Source: Septoria linicola (Eukaryota; Ascomycota; Dothideomycetes; Mycosphaerellales; Mycosphaerellaceae). From it: DNA of 64,000 nt. Positions 55,901 to 64,000 of this stretch are shown in pieces. The notes beneath the pieces were generated by a model. The model made no database searches and was not told where the DNA came from. It was given only the letters and a program-made list of their open reading frames with translations. Positions within the stretch are counted from its first letter, which is position 1; every line of letters begins with the position of its first letter. Where the stretch lies: the NCBI GenBank assembly GCA_024114885.1, contig CP099421.1, positions 806,001 through 870,000 of the forward strand, written 5' to 3'. A program made the translations under genes and the position numbers.

Positions 55901-58700
55901 TAGCTTATAAGGAACTATCTAAATCTTCTATAGTAGAGTAATATTAGGATTAATTCAGCCTAAATACGTAAAGTCCTACGTAAAGGTAGCTTCTCGATTC
56001 CTTAGTATATAATATAATAAATCTAGCTCCTTTAGTAGTAGTTCTATACTAGGTTTGAACTTTATAAGCCGTTTAGGCATAAGACGTAATCTAGGCTCGA
56101 TCGTCGAGAACCTCTTAGTTAAGTACTTACTATCGTAAGGTCTAGTACTAGGTAGTATAGCTACTTCTTTCTTAATATAAGTCCGTCGCTAGTCCTTTAA
56201 TCCGCTAGGGTTTAAGCTATTAGTTATAGTAATATCGGTATTTACTAGTTTTATCTTATTAGTAACTCGCTTATAAAGAGTATAGGCGCTAATATAGTTA
56301 TCTAGCTTCCGTTACCTCGTAGCTTCTTTATTACGAGCTCTCTCTACTACTATATTAATAGCGGCCGAGATAACGTACGTCTCTTTACTAAGCTCGTCGT
56401 CTACTTTATTAGAGATAACCTTATTATAGAGTCCAGGTTCTTAGATAGCTAGCTCCGCCTCTCTAATCTTCTTATAGGCAATTATTAAGTATTCGCCTTT
56501 ATAATTTAAACCCTAGCTCGACTAAGATACTAGTATAGCCTCTTTAAAACTATACCTAATACCCTAGTACAAATCTCGCTCGTTAGTATAAGCTAGCTTA
56601 GCTTCGCTAGTAGCTAGTAAAAGCTTCTTAAGTCGGCTATTTTAGCTAAATTTAGCGACGTTACCTTTAATAGCCGCTACTACGAGATAGTTATACTATA
56701 TTTAAGTCTAGCTATAATTAACCTATCTTAATAGTTCGAGCTACTATCGTAGAGAGGTACTTTATCTAATTAAGTCTACTATAAAATAGTCTCCGAAGTA
56801 GATTACCTTTATATACGATAACTACTACGTAAGGTAGTTAAAGACTTAATTCTCTAGGAGTTTAGAGCTATTAGTAACCGTAAACGAATACTAGTACTAA
56901 TCGCTTATCTATCTATACTACTAGTATAGTTTAAAGTATAGTATAGGAGGTATAACGTAATTATCGTTTAAAAAGGCAACTATAGAACGTTCTACTAGCT
57001 AACTCCTCTAAGTAGAGTTTTTACCTCTAACTACTAAACCTTATATAGAAAGAGTAGTAGAAGCTTAAAAAGCTTATAATCCCTTCTTCTACTCCTCGCT
57101 ATTATAAGATCTAGAGTCCTCGATAGTATATTTTATACTCTTTAGCTAATAATTACTAAAAGTTAGAGTTCGGATACCGACTTCTATTAAATCTTAACGC
57201 GATATATGTATTAGAGCCTCTACTAAACTCGTACTATCGACTAGAGCTAGTTCCTCGGTACTCTAGCTTTTCCTAGGACTTATTCTATAGTACGTATATT
57301 ACTATAGCTATTAAAGCCGGTAAATATAATAATATAGCTGTCTAGAGTACTAATTAAGCCCTCTTACGAGCTATTATTATAGTTCTTAGAAGCTAGGCGT
57401 ATACGCCGTATCTATAGCTAGCTAAGTAAGATCGAGCCGTTCGCTAGTAAGACTAGAAATAGTATCGTAACTCTTACGCTAAAGGTATCGATTAATACCT
57501 CTAGGTAGTACCTAACGAAAGTAACCTTACCTCTAACTCCTTCTATAGTAATATTACTAAGAGAGGTTATACTAACTTAAAGCTTTCGAATATATTCGAT
57601 CGGTATAATTATTAACTTAGCCTCCTCGTCGATTAAAGACTTATAAGCTATTATTCGAGAGCCGTACTTTATAGATACGTAGATACTTAGAATAATTTAA
57701 TAGATATTATTAAATAATAGAAGGATATTATTAGTCCGCTCGTAAAGCTTAGAAGTAGGCCTAGGTTTTACTATATTAATCGCTATAATAGTAACCTAGA
57801 AGGCCTTAATATCGGTCGCTAAGATAGCTTTTATTAGCTCCTCTTCTACCTACTCGCTAAAGGCTTTAGATAGTAAGGAATATACGCTAATCTTAGCTCT
57901 ACTACCTCTATTCGTATACTTCTTTATATAGAGCTTATTAAGCTTCTTACGTAGATCCGTATCGTTTAGAATACGACTCTATAAGGAATACGACGCTCGT
58001 TCGCTATAGAGAATAATCTCTACTAAGCTTAACTAGACCTTAGATTCGAGTATTTTATCTATCTAGAAGACGTTAGTATTATTATTAGCGTATATAGCTC
58101 GAAGGTAGTTATCTATACGCTTAGTCTTTAGAGGCTCTTTAGCCTTCTTTCGCTTTTAAGTATATATAGGAGCGACTAGAACTAGTAGACCGTTTAGGTA
58201 GTCGTATATCTACTTATCCTTAATCTTATCGTTATTACGTCTCTAAGTTTAAGAATCCTCTAACTTCTCTATATCTATAAGGTAAGGAGCTAGCTAGTTT
58301 TTATCCTTAACCTCTTTAATATAAGAGTAATAATAAGCGTAGGTTCTTATAGCTATAGCCTAGGTCGTAATCCGCTTCTATACTCCTATTAGCTATCCTC
58401 TAACTAGACGAGAAGGGTTTAGGTTCTACTTTATCTTTACGCTATCTCTAGCTACGTAGGCGCCGATTAGATCGTCCTAATCCTTCTATATAATAGAAGC
58501 GACTTAACTAATATTAATAGGACCGTTAATACTAGCTACCTTGTTCGCTATCCTCTACTAGCTCGCTCTTAGCGTTAATAAACGATCTATATTTTCAAGA
58601 TCGATCTTCCTATAGCGCTACTCTAATACTCCTATTAATACGAATAGCTTTAGTAGTTCTTTATCCTAGTAGTACTATATCTTTTCTATACCTAGGCGAG
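52900..58700 (-). mobile_element. RIP-degraded Gypsy (Ty3-like) gag-pol relic
   Basis: Landmarks read on the minus strand, right to left: an aspartic-protease-like region at about 57300-57700 (AKLIIIPIEYIRKL and following); reverse transcriptase at about 55270-55550 with TNSIT near 55490 and, in order, FLNNIGIKEPK (the YxDD region equivalent), YVIKYIIAIDDILYNIE and ANITVAFNKL; an RNase H stretch after it; and an integrase core near 53710-53880 with LLYGIKRINISLYYPQSN, the Gypsy YHPQSNG signature. Every frame is broken by TAG/TAA. This order (protease, RT, RNase H, integrase) is Gypsy-type. LTRs were not identified with confidence. Confidence 0.75.
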
Positions 58701-58727
58701 GCGTTCTATAGTATATAATACTAGTTA

Positions 58728-60040
58728 GACGTCGGAATAGGTTAGTATAGGTAGGGTTAGGTCTAAACCTATATTCTTAGTAATCGATATAGGTTAGAGA
58801 GGTAACCTACTAAAGCTTAATAGGTAGTACCTATAACTAGAAAATATAGGTTAGGGCGTATACCTATATAGGTACCTATAGGAGTATAGGTATAGGTATA
58901 CTAAAATCTACGTATTTTAAGTATCTAAGTACGTAAAAAGGACAATAGGCGCCGACTATATATACCGACTATAGAGATAAGAGGAAACGAAGGTTTTATA
59001 GTATAAAAGTAGAAAGTAATCTTATATCGTTCGCTATAGTTATAATATAATTTAATACTACGCTTCTACTACGTAGCTAGGTATCTCGAAGTAGCCTAAA
59101 CGCTATTCCTTACGCTAAATATAATACGTAGTACTATACTACTTTAAATAACCCTTATTATCTATAACGCCCTATATACGAAGTATTCTCTAAACGAGCT
59201 ATATATCCTTCTACTAGATCGTAACTCGCTTTATATAGATAGCGTAGAGGTTAGTACCTATATAAGTTAGTATAAGCTACTAAATAGTAATATAGAAAGA
59301 TATATACTCTTAAAAACCTTCGTTAAATAGAGCTCTACTACCTCTTATAACGCTTCTAGTATAGTAGCCTAAAAGCGTAGATCCTACTTAAAGCCGTAGG
59401 CGACCTCTCTTACTAGTCGCTAGAAAGGAAGCTTACTAATAAGTAGATCCCTAGTCCTCTAAAATATCTAAATCTCCTATAGGGCTAAAACTATAGTAGA
59501 TTAGTATACCGACTACGTTTGCCGACTACGTTTTAACTTACTACCTAGCTTATAGCGATAAGGCTTCCTTACTCTCCTTACTACTAGAGCCTTCTTAGAA
59601 AGCCTACTAGCTCGCGCTACGTTCTAAGTATTCGACTATACTTTTAGGATATAGGATTTCTTCTTTATAGTAAGTTTTAGACCGGCTCTTCTCTTCTTCT
59701 TCGTTACTATCTTATAAGGCGCTTTTTACGTAATAGGCCGCTTTCTACTAAGGCCCTTCCTACTAGTAGTAGGCCTCTTTTTAGTAGAAGGCTTATTATT
59801 CTCTTCTTTAGGCACGTCTTTATTATCTTCCTCTTTAGGCACGTATTTATTATTATTCTCTTTAGGCGCGTCTTTATTATTACTATCTTATATATCGATA
59901 AGAATTAGATTATTAGCCTATCCTTAAGGCTAGTCGCTAGCTCTCTCTATTTAAAGTTACGCTAATAGAATAGGAGAACGCGATACTTAATTAGCGAGAG
60001 CGCGTTATTTAGGCGTAAGTATAGCGGCGTCTTATACGTA
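58728..60040. repeat. 1.3-kb tandem direct duplication, first unit
   Basis: Begins GACGTCGGAATAG and ends GGCGTCTTATACGTA. The next unit starts immediately at 60041 with the same word. The units stay aligned along their length, mainly with C/T and G/A differences plus a few short indels. AT-rich, RIP-like, frames broken. Could be tandem LTRs or a duplicated transposon fragment. Confidence 0.8.
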
Positions 60041-61336
60041 GACGTCGGAATAGATTAGTACAGGTAGGGTTAGGTCTAAACCTATATTCTTAGTAATCGA
60101 TATAGGTTAGGAGGGTAACCTACTAAAGCTTAATAGGTAGTACCTATAACTAGAAAATATAGGTTAGAGCGTATACCTACGTAGGTACCTATAGGAGTAT
60201 AGGTATAGGTATACTAAAATCTACGTATTTTAAGTATCTAAGCACGTGAAAAGGACGATAGGCGCCGACTATATATACCGACTATAGAGATAAGAGGAAA
60301 CGAAGGTTTTATAGTATAAAAGTAGAAAGCAATCTTATATCGTTCGCTATAGTTATAATACAATTTAATACCGCGCTTCTACTACGTAGCCGAGTATCTC
60401 GAAGTAGCCTAAACGCTATTCCTTACGCCGAATATAATACGTAGTACTATACTACTTTAAATAACCCTTATTATCTATAACGCTCTATATACGAAGTATT
60501 CTCCGAACGAGCTATATATCCTTCTACTAGATCGTAACTCGCTTTATATAGATAGCGTAGAGGTTAGCACCTATACAAGTTAGTATAAGCCGCTAAATAG
60601 TAATATAGAAGGATATATACTCTTAAAAACCTTCGTTAAATAGAGCTCTACTACCTCTTATAACGCTTCTAGTATAGTGGCCTAAAAGCGTAGATCCTAC
60701 TTAAAGCTATAGGCGACCTCTCTTACTAGTCGCTAGAAGGGAAGCTTACTAATAAGTAGATCCCTAGTCCTCTAAAATATACGAATCTCCTATAAGGCTA
60801 AAACTATAGTAGATTAGCGTACCGACTACGTTTGCCGACTACGTTTTAACTTACTACCTAGCTTATAGCGATAAGGCTTCCTTACTCTCCTTACTACTAG
60901 AGCCTTCTTAGAAAGCCTACTAGCTCGCGCCGCGTTCTAAGTATTCGACTATACTTTTAGGATATAGGATTTCTTCTTTATAGTAAGTTTTAGACCGGCT
61001 CTTCTCTTCTTCTTCGTTACTATCTTATAAGGCGCTTTTTACGTAATAGGCCGCTTTCTACTAAGGCCCTTCCTACTAGTAGTAGGCCTATTTAGAGTAG
61101 GAGGCTTATTATTCTCCTCTTTAGGCGCGTCTTTATTATTTTCCTCTTTAGGCGCGTATTTATTATTATCTTTATTATTACTGTCTTATATATCGATAAG
61201 AATTAGATTATTAGCCTATCCTTAAGGCTAGTCGCTAGCTCTCTCTATTTGAATTTATACTAATAGAGTAGGAGAACGCGATACTTAATTAGTAAGAGCG
61301 CGTTATTTAGGCGTAAGTATAGCGGCGTCTTATACG
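60041..61336. repeat. 1.3-kb tandem direct duplication, second unit
   Basis: Second copy of the unit at 58728-60040; ends at about 61336 with GGCGTCTTATACG. Internal words such as CCGACTACGTTTGCCGACTACG are shared by both. Confidence 0.8.
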
Positions 61337-62537
61337 AGACGATTAAAGAAGGCGTAGTTAACTAGAAGTACTATATCGCGCGAGAACGCGAAAGAACATT
61401 AATAATATTATGTTTATTTAGAGTTATAGTCGTAAGGTCGAAATTATAAGGTTTTAATATAGGGCTAGAATTTAGAGTCTAAAGCCTAAGGTACTAACGA
61501 CCTCTCTATTCCCTAGAGGAACTCGCTATATATCTACTAAGATAATAGGTTAGAAATATAGTCGGTATCTATAGTCGGCGGACTTACGCTTCTACTAAAC
61601 TATACTACCGTCCTAGCTAGTAAACCTTATACGAATACGACAGTATAGCTATAGATCCTTAGCCTATAGTATAACCCGCTTTATATAGATAGCTAGGAGA
61701 TTAGATATCTTAAATTTAGTAGTAAGGAACGCTTTAGCTGCCTCTTAGAGGCATTCTAAGGCCGCTAATTAATAGCGTAGCCTACTACTAAAAGTAAGAA
61801 CGATCTTGTAGACAAGCCGCTAGAATAGGAGGCGTTAGATATATAGTTCTATTATACTCTATAATTTCTTAATCTAATAAAGCGTAATAGTGCCTAACTT
61901 AAGGATACGACGTTTCTACCTACTATTACGAGATATACGCTTCCGACGAGTATTCGTTTTTACTATAATAACCTTCTTCCGAGGCTTAATAGGCTTCTAA
62001 GTAGTGCTCTCTAGAATAGCTGCTTTTAGTAGACTATACGATCGTGAACGCTAAGGAGGACTTAAAGAGATCGATACTTGATTATCGCTCCTATACGGAG
62101 CGTCGTAATCGAAGAACGGTATAAGAAATAAAGGAAAGGGTAGAGATAGGAGGAAGGAAGTAAAGAAAGAAGAAGTAGGTAGTTAGAAAGATACTAAAAC
62201 TTACTAAGACGCTATAAGCTATAGAACCTCGGGTCTAAAGAGATACTAAGACACTTACTAGATCCTACGTCTATACCTAAATAGGAAGGTACTATATAAG
62301 GAAAACTACTACTAACTACGATTACCGACTATAAATCTTATCTTAATTAATTCTAGAAGCGTAGAACTAGAGGATAGTTATAGTCGATATTAGTTTACTA
62401 GATCTATATAATTAGATATTAGTATAGAATAATTAAAAAATAAGCTATTAGTTCTAAGTTATACTAAACTAAGGCCTATTCTATTAATAATAAATTATCT
62501 ATAATACTATAGAAGAGAATATTTTTACTATATATAC
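61337..62537. mobile_element. Diverged relic related to the 1.3-kb repeat
   Basis: Shares words with the tandem units (for example CGCTTTATATAGATAGC at 61678-61694) but is far more diverged. RIP-like composition, no clear gene. Confidence 0.45.
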
Positions 62538-62815
62538 TATTAAGAATGTATCCTAGATAGTTAGTCTAGATATAGACTTCTAAGTATAGTTCTGGATACC
62601 TAAGGCATCCACCTAAGGCTTGGTAAGAGGTATATCTTGCTTCTCTTTCTTCTCTTCTTAGATAACTAACAAAATCAACTTTGTATTTAGTTCCTAGTAT
62701 ATTACTACTACACTATATATATAAGTTAGTTCAAGATTAATCCCCTATTCTTCTTTACTATACTATACCCTCCTTAATATTGTGTAGTATCTATAAACGC
62801 CCTCTACTTTTAATA
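62538..62815 (+). repeat. Copia 5' LTR of the second element
   Basis: 278 bp, TATTAAGAATG...CTTTTAATA; same family and length as 38005-38282 and 41497-41774. Confidence 0.88.
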
Positions 62816-62829
62816 GGTTATAAGCCTAG
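62816..62829 (+). promoter_or_regulatory. Copia primer-binding site of the second element
   Basis: GGTTATAAGCCTAG directly after the LTR; same site as at 41482-41496 with one more C-to-T change. Confidence 0.65.
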
Positions 62830-64000
62830 GTTTATATACTAAATAGGAGCAACCTATATTAGTACAGGTTACTTGTATCCCTTATAGTTTATAGAAAATA
62901 TTTAGGGCCTAGAAGTTTCCCTAACTGTATTACTAACGAAGCTAGTTTACACCTAGTAGTATATAAGTTAGTAAAGATCTCTATAAGATAGTAGTATGTT
63001 TCTGCTTTATTAATACCTGCCTAGTTCTCTACTATTATACCTAGTATTACTAGAGTTAGAAGAGGCTACTTAGCCTTCCTACTACCTAGTAACAGAAACT
63101 CTACTAAGAGAGAAAGATCTAAGTCTTAGTAATTTCCTAAATACGAGGAATCCCTGTCTCTTAGAGCTAGTCTCCCTACTATAAGAAATTACCCTTCTCT
63201 AGAATCCTTAGCTAGTCTAAAGTATTCTACTAATTATTTATTCTATTTACCTATTTCTATAATAGACTAAGAGGACAAGAAGAGCTAAAGGATTCTAATC
63301 CTAGACAGAACTAACTAGAAGAGATAGTTCAAGCTATAGATAGATAAGCTGGAAGGAAAGGACTAGTTCTAGGCAATTAGCTAACTAATTATTAGAGGGA
63401 ACCTATGCATAGTTTAGTAGGACACTAGTCTTTAGATATATATCACTTAGAATCAATACTTCTTAAAAGACAATATAGTATGCAGGTTTAGTATCAGATG
63501 CAGTATTAGTAAAGATAATAAGATGGAGCTAGAGACACAGTATGTTACTATACTAGTAGCTAAGATATAGGTGATTCTCTAGAACAAGTATAATAGAGTC
63601 CTAAAGTCCTATACTATAGGTCTAATTAAGCAGTTTATTATATTTAGGATATTACCTAATAAGACAATTAGGGAAGTATAGAGACACCTTAGAGGCCTAA
63701 GTAAGAGGATTACTAAGATTGATCCTTAGGAAGCCTACTACTAGAGCTAAGAGAAAAGGCTAAAACATCTCCTATAGTCCCTACCTATATTATACTAAGT
63801 AGCTAAGGATGCTATTATAACCTAACTATCCTTGGATATAGACACTATTCTCCTTCTACTTAAGTCCTAAAAGGTAAGAGACAATCTAGACAAGATAGAC
63901 ACAGGTCTAGCTATATTCTATTCTAGGTAGCTCTACTAAGGAAAGTCCCTACTAATGTACTAGCTCTATAAGAAAGGGAAGCACTAGTTAAAGGATTGTC

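Larger units (their letters stand above)
62538..64000 (+). mobile_element. Second Copia element, plus orientation, cut by the window edge
   Basis: Starts with a 278-bp LTR (62538-62815) that aligns without gaps to both LTRs of the nested Copia element, followed by the same primer-binding site and then the gag region in the same order as the reverse complement of 40310-41496. TG and CA ends have become TA and TA here. The frame is broken by many stops. The rest lies beyond 64000. Confidence 0.85.

Overview
The window looks like a filamentous ascomycete, most likely a Dothideomycete of the Mycosphaerella/Zymoseptoria type. This is inferred from short GT-AG introns (about 48-80 nt) with CTAAC/CTGAC-like branch sites, from fungal-specific families (DHA2 efflux pump, PaxB-type membrane cyclase, DUF1769-type protein, COQ11, NC2 alpha), and from long AT-rich blocks with the CpA-to-TpA signature of repeat-induced point mutation (RIP). 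Gene models were spliced by hand; exon coordinates are in each entry.

Region 1 (1-37.4 kb) is base-balanced and gene-bearing. In order it holds: a 5'-truncated hypothetical protein; a 594-aa DHA2-type MFS efflux transporter convergent with a five-exon 687-aa protein that has a 16-nt microexon; a TALE/KN homeobox factor; a secreted, probably GPI-anchored PLC-like phosphodiesterase; a DUF1769-type protein; a PaxB-type integral-membrane terpene cyclase divergent from a COQ11-type mitochondrial NAD(P)-binding protein; an acidic low-complexity protein; an eight-exon sugar porter; a 79-aa Cys-rich three-exon protein; a BTB protein; succinate-semialdehyde dehydrogenase; NC2 alpha (Bur6-type); a small LEA-like protein; and the 3' two thirds of a sulfatase. 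Several gaps of 1.3-3.7 kb show no gene I can support.

Region 2 (37.4-44.9 kb) is a nested transposon block: a RIP-degraded hAT element (about 37437-44889) containing a complete RIP-marked Copia element (38005-41774, two 278-bp LTRs, 5-bp target duplication AGTAG). The hAT element sits inside the sulfatase gene. The sulfatase 5' exons, including the C-T-P-S-R active-site motif, lie on the far side at 44894-45141, while the rest lies at 35808-37369. The insertion falls across the 5' splice site of an intron. The downstream half has since gained two RIP-type stops close to the transposon, plus an 8-bp tandem duplication and a 1-bp homopolymer frameshift further away.

Region 3 (44.9-47.2 kb) is a small base-balanced island with the sulfatase 5' exons, two strong hairpins, a 35-bp tandem repeat and an intact copy of the ribosome-biogenesis gene NIP7.

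Region 4 (47.2-64 kb) is a second RIP-degraded block. It contains a long unidentified decayed reading frame (47.9-52 kb, minus strand), a Gypsy gag-pol relic (52.9-58.7 kb, minus strand), a 1.3-kb tandem direct duplication (58.73-61.34 kb), a more diverged related copy, and a second Copia element (62538 to the edge) of the same family as the nested one but in the opposite orientation. I see no biosynthetic gene cluster, CRISPR or RNA gene.
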